Positions 33,865-44,943 of a stretch of 64,000 bases of DNA are shown piece by piece. A program made the position numbers and the translations under genes. Source of the DNA: Entoloma clypeatum (Eukaryota; Basidiomycota; Agaricomycetes; Agaricales; Entolomataceae); the NCBI GenBank assembly GCA_963565915.1, contig OY751492.1:4278001-4342000 (forward strand), read 5' to 3'. A model generated the notes under the pieces. That model did no database searches and was not told where the DNA came from. It saw nothing but the letters and a program-made list of their open reading frames with translations. Positions within the stretch are counted from its first letter, which is position 1. Every line of letters begins with the position of its first letter.

Positions 33865-34701
33865 TCATTCTTCGTCCCCTGTTTGGTCTAGTGGTAGCAT
33901 ATGAAATGCCATCACTAGTTCTACCCAATCGTCATGTGCACCCTGAGTGCTGTGTTGCCCACAGGTGCAAGATCCTCCCTGAATAGGGAGCATGACTTCA
34001 TTCGCTCTGTTCGCCGCCTCAATTAAGGGGTCATTATCCGGCAACCGAATTTGTCGGGCCGGAGGCGAAAGAGGAGGTGCACCGTGTGCTTCAGGGATGG
34101 TCCCATCATCAACATACACGGGCGGAGGATCCGTAGGATCTCCATCTTGGGTAGGTACCGCAACAGGTACCTCAGTACGGCGATTACGCCGTCTGCAGTT
34201 CAAAGCTCGAGTCCTTGCTCCTCCTGCATCACACGTAGTACACGAGTAGTCAAAGGTAGTGTTGTCTATGCAATGCCTCGGGCAATGCTGACTGTCAACA
34301 ACGAGTTGTCGACACACTCCGCAACGAGCAACGATGCGTCCATTGTCATCAAGACCTGAAGGGACTGAGCCCTGTGCCGTTGGCACCATATGGACTTGCT
34401 CTCGTGATACAATCATTGTGACAGGGATTCTCTCAAGCAATCGATCAAGAATGGCCCATTCAAAGGTACATTCAATACCTCGAATGCTGCGAGGTTCACC
34501 GTTGAGGGAACCATCGAGCTCGACGTATTCGATGCTGAGGAAGCCAGTCTCCAGGCCAGCATACAAAGCGGATGCTGCCAATAGTAGCGCAAATGCTAGG
34601 ATACTGAGAGCGTGCGGCGCTAGGGCCGGGGCCCATAACCTAATGAAATACCCGACGTAGGCAGCCCAAAGGGCGCTCAAGACGTATCGGTATGAAGGCA
34701 T
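33865..34701 (-). CDS. Extra ORF (278 aa) between the Copia 5' LTR and gag
   Basis: An uninterrupted frame starts inside the 5' LTR (ATG at 34701), crosses the primer-binding site and ends about 60-90 nt before gag-pol. The N-terminal 60 residues are hydrophobic (LSILAFALLLAASALYAGL is a likely membrane segment). The middle is Cys-rich: CGVCRQL, CPRHCID, SCTTCDAGG. The C-terminus is acidic, with SCTCGQ. I recognise no family. It could be a real extra retroelement protein, a captured host fragment, or an open stretch of leader by chance. Its length without a stop in a young element makes it worth keeping. Confidence 0.45.
   Translation of the reverse strand: MPSYRYVLSALWAAYVGYFIRLWAPALAPHALSILAFALLLAASALYAGLETGFLSIEYVELDGSLNGEPRSIRGIECTFEWAILDRLLERIPVTMIVSREQVHMVPTAQGSVPSGLDDNGRIVARCGVCRQLVVDSQHCPRHCIDNTTFDYSCTTCDAGGARTRALNCRRRNRRTEVPVAVPTQDGDPTDPPPVYVDDGTIPEAHGAPPLSPPARQIRLPDNDPLIEAANRANEVMLPIQGGSCTCGQHSTQGAHDDWVELVMAFHMLPLDQTGDEE
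34629..34640 (-). other. Copia primer-binding site matching the initiator tRNA-Met anticodon loop
   Basis: Directly after the 5' LTR the minus strand reads GGTTATGGGCCC. This is the complement of GGGCCCATAACC, the anticodon stem-loop sequence of eukaryotic initiator tRNA-Met. Drosophila copia and yeast Ty5 are known to prime from an internal half of this tRNA rather than from its 3' end. Confidence 0.8.
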
Positions 34702-34990
34702 AGTGGAAGCTCTACTGACCTGGTTAAGAGTAACTATAGAGAATCTAGAAGCTATACTAGCTGGTTAGTTAACTCAGAGAACTGGGGTGTTCAAGAAGTT
34801 AGGATTCATCGTACTAAATACATGGGTATTTATACTAATCCAATATGCGCACGGACCATTGTACAAACAATGTATAAACAAGTCATTCGTCCGTGGTTTG
34901 TACCATAAACTCACATATATGGTAATAGTGACTTATAGTCACTTCCTGTGACAAGCACATGGTGCGACATATCTGGCGATATGTTCAACA
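34641..34990 (-). repeat. 5' LTR of the Copia element
   Basis: 350 bp, no difference seen from 28234-28583. It should contain the promoter; TATTTATACTAATC near 34827 on the plus strand gives an AT-rich block in the right region. The start codon of the extra ORF lies inside it. Confidence 0.95.
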
Positions 34991-34995
34991 CAAAC

Positions 34996-37267
34996 ATCCA
35001 ATAGGTACATACCGCCGATCCAATTCATGTTTTAAATTTTCGTTTACGCAGTCCAGAAGGCGCAACAGGTGGATGAAGATCGCTTTCCAGACACCAAGTT
35101 CGACTTCATGCAATAGATCGACCACAAGTGTGTCAAAAATATTAAAGTTAAACGGTGCCAGTCTGTCTGAAAATGCATTCTAGAACAGTTGATATGGAAT
35201 CAGCCAGATAATACAGAAATGCTGAGAAAAAGTCACCATCGTTGGGACCAGGGAGTCCTCTTTTAAGAGATTTTCGACAGCCACACCACTAATTGCAGAG
35301 TTCTTGACATATATGGCCTCACGCGCGGCCTTAACACGGTCACGCCGCTCTACATCATCAATACGCGCGAGGGATTGACGCTGCATCATATCGCTGGCCG
35401 TTCCCATGTTGGGTACACGATCCATTGGGATTAGACACCGGGGACAAGGGCAGCGACCGAGGTTACGGATGCCGGCTAAAAGTATTCTAAGGTATAGCTG
35501 AGCTTACGACGATCCAGTAGCATAAAGGGAACTTACTTCTCCTTATAATCAGCGGAATTTGTGAATATCCGAGGGTAAAATCGCCGACAAATCTTGTCAC
35601 AACACTCCACAACCATTCCATGCTTATATGCTTTCAAAAAGTCGTCGTCTAGGATGATTGACCATTGAGCGTGGTACAATTCTCGGGCACAGTGTGCTGA
35701 AAAGGCGGAGTTAGGACCCTTGCCACCAATGTTCTCTGCCGCAAAGGCCGTGAAAGCATCAGGAAGCTGGAATGGGATTGAGCACCTGATAATTATTAGC
35801 ATCAAATTGACGCACCGTTTCCAGATAAGCAATGTGCTCGAACGCATGACAAGAAGGTTTCGATCTGCGGTCTTTCGATTCGTTCCCAATCGTGAGATAC
35901 ACAGGCCACAATTTTGCGGTGCTGAAGGACGTGAGCTCGGTAGCATCAGAGGCGAACATGAGACCGATCACGACCCTCGGAAGATCGCATCCCGGTTCTC
36001 CAGGGGACTCTTGGAGTTCGCGATGGGCCTCGATGAATGCTTCTGATGTGAATAGTTCACCATATACTCGGACCGGTTTAACGGCTTCACTTGGTTCCCA
36101 AAAGAGTTCGTAGGGTTCGAAATGGATATGAGGGTGCGTCGAGGGTCTGGTGAGTTTCTCTCTGATCACAGTCGTTAATCGGCGGTGGTGAAGGGTGCCT
36201 GCATTGAACTCTTTTTTCCCTGGGTTTAGCGCTCTCTGATGGAAAGGAATGTCGACCTTGATTGGTGTCTTGATCCAGTGCCCAAGTTCAATGTTATCCG
36301 CCACATCCTCCCAACCGTCATCATTCGAATCCCTGGAGTGTTTCCCGCTCAGGTGGCTATCAATATATTGCCAGTTATTCCCGGCGACATCCTCAGGGCG
36401 AAAGTCTGGATGCCCAACGATCTTGACAAGATTTTGGAAGCTAGATTGTGACTTCCTTTCACCGTCGTTCCAATACCATTCTCCAAGCAAAAAAGAGGAT
36501 TGGTTCGGATATGGGTAGTAATGGCGGGGGGGATGGGTACAAGATGAATCCGGCAATGTGTCTATCAAGTCGTTCAGCGCGACGTTTTCGTCGGGATCGT
36601 GATCCGGGAAGCGTTCCGCGAAGAATTGTCGGAAAAGGCCAAATGCATTGCGCGCGGATTTCAGCAGTTTTTTGACCGGAGATACGCACACTGGGGATTG
36701 CTGGGCTGGAGATACACGTGGAGAATCAGAAACAAGTTGTGAAAATGTTGGGGGAAGGGCCGTTGGAGGTTCGGGAGCTATGTCGCGATAGCGCCGTGGC
36801 AATTGACGATTTTGGTGGTGTGTTCTCCGTTCCGCTAAAGGCTGATCGAGATCTTGATATTTCGCGCAAGCTGGCTCAGGGACCTAACGAAAACAGATGT
36901 CTGCATAAACAAAGGCGGCGGGTTGAAGGAAAAATCTCACCTGTTCGTGGGTAGGTAAAATCTCGGATGAAGGTGACTCGCCGACGATAGGATCGGTTGA
37001 AGTATTTGTGGCTTCTCGTTCTTCCATCTTACGGCGTTTTTTGGCCCGAAAGACTTCTCTGACCTTTTCCAGAGCCGAGGAAAGGCGCTTCTTCGTCTTC
37101 GGACATGTGCGTGTATGGTATGTATATGTATGCGGTGCGGAGAACGTCCGTCCACACATGCAAGCTTGAGACCACGCGGGTGGCATATCCATTGCTGGGG
37201 CAGTACTCTGGAAGGATGTAGGACGAGGAGGGGACTCGATTTGATGGGATGCCAGCCCGCCTACCAA
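34996..37267 (-). pseudogene. Plavaka transposase gene, N-terminal half
   Basis: Exon 1 (from 37267) has a C2H2-like finger, CMCGRTFSAPHTYTYHTRTC, typical for the Plavaka N-terminus. After an intron (about 36895-36948) come LAERRTHHQNRQLPRRYRD and EPPTALPP, then AFGLFRQFFAERFPDHDPDE and HYYPYPNQSSFLLGEWYW. Further on are HHRRLTTVIREKL, HIHFEPYELFW, RVYGELFTSEAFIEAHREL and VVIGLMFASDATELTSFSTA with LWPVYLTIGNESK, and later LYHAQWSIILDDDFLKAYKHG with RRFYPRIFTNSADYKEK. RCPRC-type Cys blocks and FNIFDTLVVDLL-type blocks run up to the junction. The protein continues at 28233-26195. This is the catalytic half of a cut-and-paste transposase, inactivated by the Copia insertion. Confidence 0.9.
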
Positions 37268-37309
37268 GGGCGCCGGGGAGTCTTGTCGAAATGGCAGGAA
37301 ATTTGACTC

Positions 37310-37844
37310 ATCGGTGGGTTGCGCTGATTGTGTGGTGAGTCATTATGATGGCTGGTTGGTTGATAATGGTTGGTCGATAAGGAGGATGTAAAAGGAGGAT
37401 GTACCTTGAATTTGCTATTGCCAAAACTCTACATGCGGACTCGACGATGGGGAGTACCTGAGTGGTGGCTGGTAATCATTCTCGAGGCTTGGTTCATGCT
37501 AGTAAAGGAACCCATTTTAGTCCCGGTAAGGCGTTTTGAGAAGTCCCACTGCTTGGCATGTCTTACTAGTAGAACATCGAATCGTATTCCCAGTAGTCGG
37601 TCGAAAGGCATGATGGTCATAGCCGCCGCCGATGTGGCACGCGATGAAGGCGCAGTGCCATATGTCACACACTACCAGCATCACAACTGTCGTCACAGGA
37701 CTCGCCGTGTTCAATTCAACTTGAAGTTGGGCGGCCCTCGGTGCCGTTCGGCCGCAAATCGTACTCAGACTCGGACTCGCTCGGAGTACTATTGCCAAAG
37801 TCCGAGTCGAAGGCTTGACCCACTGGTACCACTGGCAGCTCTCA
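37310..37844. other. Intergenic region between Plavaka and the deaminase gene
   Basis: Contains short repeats of GGTTGGTTGATAATGG type near 37350 and GACTCGGACTCGCTCGGAGT near 37768. The upstream promoters of both divergent genes must lie here. An open frame (37370-37858) has no recognisable protein features. Confidence 0.4.
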
Positions 37845-40231
37845 ATGCCTCTCTTTAACTTGAACTACGGTTGGAAGTCGAGGGGTCCCGCCCCAATCAT
37901 TCGTCATGACACGACCATCGCCTCTTCCTCTCATAGGCAAGGCATCCTCGCATTCCGCGCAATCACAACGCTACTCTCTATGGTACAGAAGCATCCGCCG
38001 GAATTCGACGATGGCAGTTTAAGCCAGGCAAACACCGAGCAACGCCGAGAGCTAAGGATACTTAACGCTCTTGCAACCGTCATGGTCATGGACATGGAAG
38101 TTTTTGCGGTCATGGCGAAGGATATCGACAACAGTGGTCTATTGAGGGTCATTACGAGCCAACAGCACGGAAACAACGAAACCGACACCTCATCTTCACG
38201 TTCCTTCATGGATCTTTACCAGTTCTTCGTTAACAAGAACCCACGCCCGGATTCTCCTGTGGACAACGTCAGACCCGTCCTCATTGATCCAACGCCTCCG
38301 GAGTACTTTAGCAAGTTGTACCAGGACTTGCAGGCAGACCCGGAACGCCTGCGTCCGCAGCTGATTGAGTATGCCAGTAAACAATTGTGAGTCCCATGCA
38401 ACTGCTTCTTGCTAACATTACTCATATGTAAGTAGGAGCAACTCGGAAAAGTTTAGCTCCGAGTCCGAGCACGTATGGATTCTGACGAAACTACTCGTCC
38501 CGCCGACATCTGAAGGCCGCAAGAACTATGCCCGCGACTTCTTATGCTACGTCGTCGCTGCCAGCCACAACAAAATCTTCCATTGGTTGAACCATCAGAC
38601 GCTTTCAATGCCATACTATACATCGCTGCGGGAGGTCAAAGCCTTTCAATTTGAGGAGCTCGCCGAGAAACCGGAACCCAAGCCGGTGGAACTACAAAAC
38701 GATGTGGTACTACTGCGCGCACTCCCCGGGCTCAACCTCCGTGCAGAAATCCCGAGGTTATTGGAGCAAGCTGCTCTCTACACCGAAGACACGTTTTTGG
38801 AATTTCATGAGCTCCTATTGGAGCTTCTCTCTACCTTCTACCTTGCTCTCAGGCAACTTTGTTGCACCAATTCCTCGGGCTCTGGTCGCGAATCGAAACC
38901 CAGGGACCATTTGTTGGTTGTTGTGGCATATGGGTATGCCCTTCAGCGGATGGTCAAGGGTTCTGGGATCTCACACTATTTGCAAAACATCGAACCATCA
39001 CTCACTGACCACCGTCCTGAGGATTTGAACATGGCGTCGGAAGACCATGATGTTGACCTTGAGGCGGTTCAGCCGGGTAACCTCAAGCAAAACGATGGCA
39101 AGCAGCAGCCCCTATGGATGTCATACCTGGCCTGGCTGAGGCTAATACTGGTTCACTTCGACTCCGTTGACATCCTTGTCGACTTCGTCACGGGTCGGTT
39201 TTTCCAAGCCAAGGCTGTCTCCATCCAAATTTTGTCAATGCCGAACGTTGATCGGAGTATGCTTCCATGGAAGGACGTGCTCAATGATCAAGACACAGTC
39301 AATTTTCTAGATGCGGGGATATCCTGTCGTCCCGCAGAAATATTGGTTCGAATCAAGGGTATCAGGACGATCGGCAAGAAATTCTCACAAGGAACCGGTG
39401 GGCGATGGGGTCTGCTATCAGCCGCCGTAGACCAGTTAAAGGACCTCATATCTCCACCTCCTCCACCTCAACCCCAATCCGAATCCCCGTCTCCATTCTC
39501 CCCGGTTCAATTGGTTTGGGAGAGTTATGTAAACCAACTATCGGCAATTGTCATGGAGCTAAATCCCGCCAGAAACAAGTCGTCGACCTCGCGTGACACG
39601 CTCATCACGAGGTTGGATGAGATCCTTGGACCACTGCAAGACACCGTGGGATTCTTCAACGATCTCAAGAATTGGAACACTGAGGGTTTCAAAGGCTCGC
39701 TACATTGCGAGGCCTCCCTTGCTAGTCTCTTTATGCTCCCACAGGACTCGCTTTCCCAACTCGGCGACCATTTGGATGGATTGGAAGTAAGCTGTATTGT
39801 TTTGATACTTTTGGCTGTTATATCCTGATTAATATGAGCAGAAAAACGGACGAGTCATTGGAGTCTCAAAACGATGCTGTCCAGCTTGTTTCAATTTTAT
39901 CAAACTCGTAACAGAGCAGCTAACTAGTCATCAATTCATCGTTAAAGGCTCTCACAATACATTTACGGCATGCACCATAGCAGAGTGGCTTCCGGAGGTC
40001 ACCATTAACCAAATGAACTCAAACTTGAAAACGGTGTTGAAAGAGGAACTTCGTCGATTTCAAGTCCGTTCTCGACTACTGCGAAATCGGGTACCCTCCA
40101 CAGGCTCACGGGGAGTGTCAATAGACAGTTTCGAGATTCGACCCGGGGAAAACGCAGACGGACTGGTGGAGCTTCAGGTTCACCCACAATACGGCGGAGA
40201 GGGAGGCGCATGGGGTTTCCGGCGCGTCTGA
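37845..40231 (+). CDS. OTT_1508-like deaminase family protein
   Basis: Three exons (37845-38386, 38436-39786, 39842-40231) join in frame to about 760 aa. The N-terminal 600 residues are helical and not recognised. The C-terminal part has a deaminase-fold zinc site: HCEA (near 39703) supplies His and the catalytic Glu, and after the second intron GVSKRCCPACFNF supplies the two Cys. A KGSHNTFTACTIAEWLPE block follows. This arrangement is that of OTT_1508-like deaminases, which are expanded in mushroom genomes; their substrate is unknown, with defence or mutagenic roles proposed. ATG 37845 is chosen because the frame upstream has no ATG. A Pro-rich linker lies near 39450. The gene looks intact. 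Confidence 0.65.
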
Positions 40232-40613
40232 TGATACCCAAGTTGGTCCAGCTTCTCTTTGCATGTTTGCACCAAGCGTATCGCGATACTAGTCACATTC
40301 ATATTCTTCAGGATGGTCATCGTTGCTTTTCTCCTCCTTGGTATTCTTCAGGATAGGTCGTCGTTGCTTTTCTTCTTGCTCTGGGAACCTTGCTTTCTCC
40401 GCTCTCTCTTTTCTGGGAACATATTTACATTTAGGGCATGTGTTACTATGTAGTAGTCACTAATATTATCTTTGCATTGAGAATGGAATATTCGCGCGTT
40501 GTTAATAAATTTCCGAATCCCGATGACTCTTCAGTGCCCGGACTCCAAGGCTGCCTCTAGTCACCCTCCGACAACTTGCCATGACTCTGACCTCCGACTT
40601 GTCCCCAATTCAT
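40232..40613. other. Intergenic, deaminase 3' region
   Basis: T/C-rich sequence with a near-direct repeat (TATTCTTCAGGATGGTCATC and TATTCTTCAGGATAGGTCGT, 40303-40375). No gene seen. Confidence 0.5.
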
Positions 40614-41715
40614 TTACTCCTCATCAGTTAACTCCAAGCCGTCTTCTCCAATCCGCCTACAGTAATGACCAGGGAAGACTTGGCGTGTCATAACAAGCCC
40701 ACACGCATCACTGGCACATCTCGCGAACAGTCCATAAAACTCTTTCTCACTCAGTCCCGGCCTGTGCAGGCGGTCGAGTTTGGTGAACTTTCGCCAATGG
40801 GTTTCGTACCCCAAGTCTACGCCCTCAGGTCTGACTCTAGTTTCTAGGAGTGGTGCGTCGTTGAGATCTGCCATTCCATTCAAAAAAAGAAACAGGTGTA
40901 CGATGGCGCATTTCACGCACCTGCCCGAGCATACGTCCTTTGCAGGGATCTAGGACCCCAACAAATCTCTGAGCGATGGAGGCACAGCGGAGGTGAAATT
41001 TCGCCGGCTTCTTGTTTGATTTAAGCACTTTCATGTGTGAACGAAAGACGGAACTTTGCGACAAACCTTTCGGTGGATATCTCTTGACTGGAACCCCAAT
41101 TCTGCTGTATAGTCTCTCCAGTGGTACTAGGTGGGTCTAGCATCAATATTTCTCCTTGGTCAATGCTGAAACAAACCTAGGTAGCCGCATTGGCTCTGAG
41201 CGCATTCGGCAACATATTCCCCTGCGTAATACCCGAAAATTGGTATGTGTATGGCAGCTTCTGTGAAGGACCGCTGCTCAATCCCTCTTCGCGTCCCTAA
41301 GAGTGGGCATAAACAGCAGGGCCCGAGGAATTCATGGGTTTCGCGATAGCTGCGCAGCGCGTCTGGCGCCACACGTCTCTCTTCTTCGATAGGCCTGCAC
41401 GAACAATGACTCGACGGCAATCAAAGCGAATCACAAGTTCATGACATACCAGTGATATATTCTCAATGACAGTGTTTCAGGGTCGAGAGAAAATATACAG
41501 TGAGTTGAGTGTTTGATGACGGAAAGATATTGCTGATGAAGTGTTGGGACGGGTATGGCCTCCAAACGTCGTGGAACTTTTGGCATGGTTGGAACGAGAG
41601 GTGCGATCCAGTCGAAGCAGGGTGTTCGATGAGAGAAATTGCCGAAACGTTCAGCCTCTATCATCATGTTATAGGCTGCCAGTCGAGTCAGCGACGGTAA
41701 ACCCTTACCCTTCAT
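40614..41715 (-). CDS. Small conserved agaricomycete protein, probably zinc-binding, function unknown
   Basis: Minus-strand exons fit about 41715-41420, 41415-41176, 41126-40920 and 40860-40614. Blocks: TPCFDWIAPLVPTMPKVP; IHIPIFGYYAGEYVAECAQ with CGYL, continuing across an intron as VPLERLYSRIGVPVKRYPP; KFHLRCASIAQRFVGV; and a last exon with GLSEKEFYGLFARC and VFPGHYCRR, ending in an acidic tail. I know these blocks from many short hypothetical proteins in Agaricomycetes, with paired Cys/His that could bind zinc. Exon borders are approximate, and I could not prove that the whole model is in frame. Role unknown. Confidence 0.5.
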
Positions 41716-41907
41716 GACTCGCTGAACCCTTCTTGACTCCCCGTTGCCCAGGTTACACAGTATCTTGACTAGTAGAATTGGTGCTCTCTATCCCTGGTCA
41801 TCACTCCACATGTTCTGACTCGAGTGGGCTCCATAAAAATTCGGGACAGTGGCGAGACTATTCTTCAAGTTACCCCGTCTCCTTCTAGTGCATCCTTCGT
41901 CCTCTTC

Positions 41908-43330
41908 ATGCCCGACGAACAGTCTTCTTCAAGCAGGCGCGCTGCGGCCGCCAACGGTCTAAAGCTTGCGAAGAGAAAGCCTCCGTGAGTCCTCAACTCC
42001 GCCAACAATGTGAATCTAACACCGCATTGTCATGACTTGGCAGTCGCACAGGGGACCCATTTATCCACCATGGGCGACACTTCGGCAGGACGGTGCACGC
42101 TATGTGCAATGTTCATGCTCTGATAACGAATGGCGTGCTCCTCTTGAGCGAGTCAGACGGAGAGGTGCAAGAAGAAACGCTAACTTACGAGTTTGTTCCA
42201 GGGTTTTAGTTCTTATGTTTTACTCATGTATTACTCTCAAATTCAGGGCCAGAAAGGAGTATAAGGTATTCCAAAAGCTCTTGCAGATCATACCCCGTCT
42301 CGGCGAGCGCCTCCTAGAAGCCTCCGATGAGGAGTCTATGGTCTTGGCTGCTCTGGTACGTTTGACAGTTGATTTGGAATATTCTGCTCATCCATTATAG
42401 GTCCAGAAGGGTATTTCTACTGCCAGATCCGACGATACGAAGAGTTTGAAGGGCGTCGTCCTGGAGTGGATAACCCCAAGAGATGCGCCTTTGCTTCCAC
42501 CTCTCACCCGGAGTGTCAAGTCGAACAGAGGCTTCCATCACCCTGTCACGGGAGCCCTCCTCTGCCCTGCCGGATTGGACTGGAATGAGCCGGGGTGAGT
42601 TCTCATTTTATCTCTTCTCTACTATGAAATGTTATCACCGATTCAGAACGCGCGTGAAGCTTTCCAGTGGCGAATTGGCTGTCCGGGGTGACCAGTGGCC
42701 GTTGCTGGTATATGCGAATCAAGAGTTCGATTCCGAGGATCCATGGAATGGTCTCTTCAGAAGTCGACTCCTAGTTTGGGTAAGTCAGAAATTCTTTAAG
42801 CTCACCATTATTCATGCTGTTCATCCCTCGACACTTAGGCATTCAAGCATATTTTCACCTCACCCAGCTCCGTGGAGAAGGATCCGAAAGCCACGAGATC
42901 CGGAAATGCTCGGATACATGGGATGACTTGAACTACGACAGCCTCCTTGGCGTATGTCGCAACGCAGATGTGTATTTGTGATACTTACATTAATTCCCAG
43001 CTAACTGTATGGCAGCTTCGCTTTGCGCTGTCGTCCTCGTCAGTCTTTTGTAGGACCGACACCTCCACTGACTCAGAACGATTCTACGAGAGCGTTTTAG
43101 ATTTCTTAGATCACCCAGACGAGCAAAATGAAGTTCGTGATCTACTGGACTGGTGGAACTGGTGCGTACTTGTGATTTGTTCTTGGATTCCTTCGGACTG
43201 ATGTTTGGTTCTTGGTAGCCAAGTGTTCCCGAGCTACGTCACCCGGGACTCGCACGCCGTTTCGGAGACCAGCGCGCTGGCCAGGCTGACAGAAAAGCGG
43301 GCACGGAAGTCTCTGATTCAGCAGGAATAG
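41908..43330 (+). CDS. DUF6698-family protein
   Basis: A multi-exon gene starts at ATG 41908 (MPDEQSSSSRRAAA) and stops at 43328-43330. Introns fit about 41985-42043, 42200-42246, 42356-42400, 42597-42644, 42781-42838, 42954-43002 and 43161-43218. Conserved blocks: DPFIHHGRHFGRTVHA; EYKVFQKLLQIIPRL; LKGVVLEWITP; RGFHHPVTGALLCPAGLDW; LRSGE-like LSSGELAVRGDQWP; DPWNGLFRSRLLVW; SGNARIHGMT; RFALSSSSVFCRTDT with SERFYESVLDFL; and a basic C-terminus (LTEKRARKSL). These are the signature blocks of DUF6698, a multi-copy mushroom family of unknown function. No stop was found in the chain, so it may be expressed. Exon ends are by eye. Confidence 0.75.
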
Positions 43331-44065
43331 TCTATACCTATATTATATGTAATTGTAGACACTCACCGGGTCAATTAATTTATTTGACCATTTCTAATCT
43401 GGATTGGATACGATGATGAGAATCCCAAGTGTTACATGTATGGTCCACACTAACAGACAGATAGTCCATGATGCTTGATCAGCCGTCTTGCATATATTGT
43501 CAGATCACCAATCTAGGAACCACTTGATCACGGATAACGGTGTGGCAATTCTAGTATGATTCGCCATCTATACCAGTACTTATAATAGCTGATGCAATAG
43601 ATGATATTTTGTCAACATTGCGACAATTATATTCGGTCATCAGTCTGGCAACTCATGATCTCCATTAGCTGAATGGGTAGTGCAGTCATGAATTTGCCTC
43701 CCCGGCATCCGGCAATCACTATTATCAGTCTGCTATTCCCGGCGTGGACTGCCAACATTACCTGCGCTGACAATGCTTGAGACCAGCTGGTGAGTTCTGC
43801 CATTCCGTCAAGGACTTATACTGATTCATCATACTTTCATTTTCCGGTCGTTAGATGATACTACCAGCTAGCTCCTGCTCGTGTACCCCCATTCTTGTGA
43901 AAAGCTTCATCGCGACGCATCTGGCTGACTCCGCCAACCATAGCAGTGCTGAACTAGCCTTATATATTGTACGCAGAATGGCATTTTGGATCAGCAAATT
44001 ATACTTATTATATAATATTATCTAGCCTTCTAATTGCTGAAACATTTTGCACGAAAAACCCGATG
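43331..44065. other. Intergenic, no gene recognised
   Basis: Short palindromes occur (GTCAATTAATTTATTTGAC near 43370). A box-A-like string near 43677 (TTAGCTGAATGGGTAGTGCA) hints at a SINE or tRNA relic, but no B box or cloverleaf follows. Confidence 0.4.
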
Positions 44066-44480
44066 TTTTGCATTTAGGTTGGCCACGTGACATTTTTTCT
44101 CTCAAAAAACCCTCCGAGTACTACGGAGCCTATAACTCGAAAATGACTGAGTGTATCCCGCCGGAAATTATACCAGACGACACCGATGAACTCCCCGGAC
44201 ATTGTATTCATTGACCGAATGTTGTACGATAATTATTGGAGGCTGCAGCCAGGTTTTGGCGTTTCAGCACGCTAAACCCTGTCAAACTCCTGTGAAACTC
44301 CGAAACGCTAAATTTCTATTTCTTAGCTCCCGGTCAATGTGGAATACCTGCAGAGAGTCTCGGTGAAGCGACCAGTACAACCTCCGATGGATTCTGTCTA
44401 GTTGACGTTGAGTTATGTGCTTCCGATTCTCTGATGGTTTTTTCGTGCAAAAGTGTCACATGGCCAACCTAAATGCAAAA
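44066..44480. mobile_element. MITE-like element with ~40-bp terminal inverted repeats
   Basis: TTTTGCATTTAGGTTGGCCA begins at 44066, and its exact reverse complement ends at 44480. The match continues inward with few differences (about 40 bp in total). A further inverted pair, TTTTGCACGAAAAA, lies at 44045-44058 and 44438-44452. There is no coding sequence inside. A target-site duplication was not obvious. Confidence 0.7.
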
Positions 44481-44943
44481 GACAGTAAGGTGCATTCCTC
44501 AGTCCAACCTCTGCACGCAAAGAAACATACCCAATATCCGAAACCCACTCGTTTTCTCCCCTTACCCTGCGTATGTATCCTGCCGCTTTCCCTGCTGAGG
44601 TCGTTTAGATACAAGCCGCGACGAGCCAATCTAACGTTTCGTGAGTCGTTTCAATTATTTGGATTGAATAACCAAACCTTTCAACGCGCAGACGAAAGTT
44701 TCTTCGCGGGAGGACCGCTTTGGCGCGAAGAAGGCGGCGGCCTTGACACATCTATTCGGATCGAAGGAGGCGGAGAACGGAGAGGGCGTCTATAATGCGT
44801 GACAGGTAAATATTAGCCATTCACATTGATAGGTGATATATACATACTTGTTAGAGCCTCTTCCATCACTCCCCGTACACCCAGAACGGCCCTTGCTTCA
44901 CGTAGCTGCGCGTCCATTCATGTCCCTTGCAGATGACGGTGAA

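Larger units (their letters stand above)
28229..34995 (-). mobile_element. Full-length Ty1/Copia retrotransposon inserted in a Plavaka gene
   Basis: The element is 28234-34990, on the minus strand. It is flanked by CAAAC at 28229-28233 and 34991-34995, a 5-bp target-site duplication. The two 350-bp LTRs look identical. A primer-binding site and a purine tract lie exactly next to the LTRs, and the 1,738-codon gag-pol frame has no stop. All of this points to a recent and possibly still active insertion. It splits a Plavaka transposase gene on the same strand. Confidence 0.95.

Noticed and set aside
33870..33910. tRNA-like box A (TTTGGTCTAGTGGTAGCATA)
   Set aside because: No box B or cloverleaf follows, and it lies inside the Copia leader ORF.
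26195..37267. A TET/JBP dioxygenase gene inside the DNA transposon, as known for some mushroom KDZ elements
   Set aside because: No HxD...H dioxygenase pattern was seen in or around the Plavaka gene.
43677..43700. SINE or tRNA relic (TTAGCTGAATGGGTAGTGCA)
   Set aside because: Only a loose box A match; no box B, tail or duplication.
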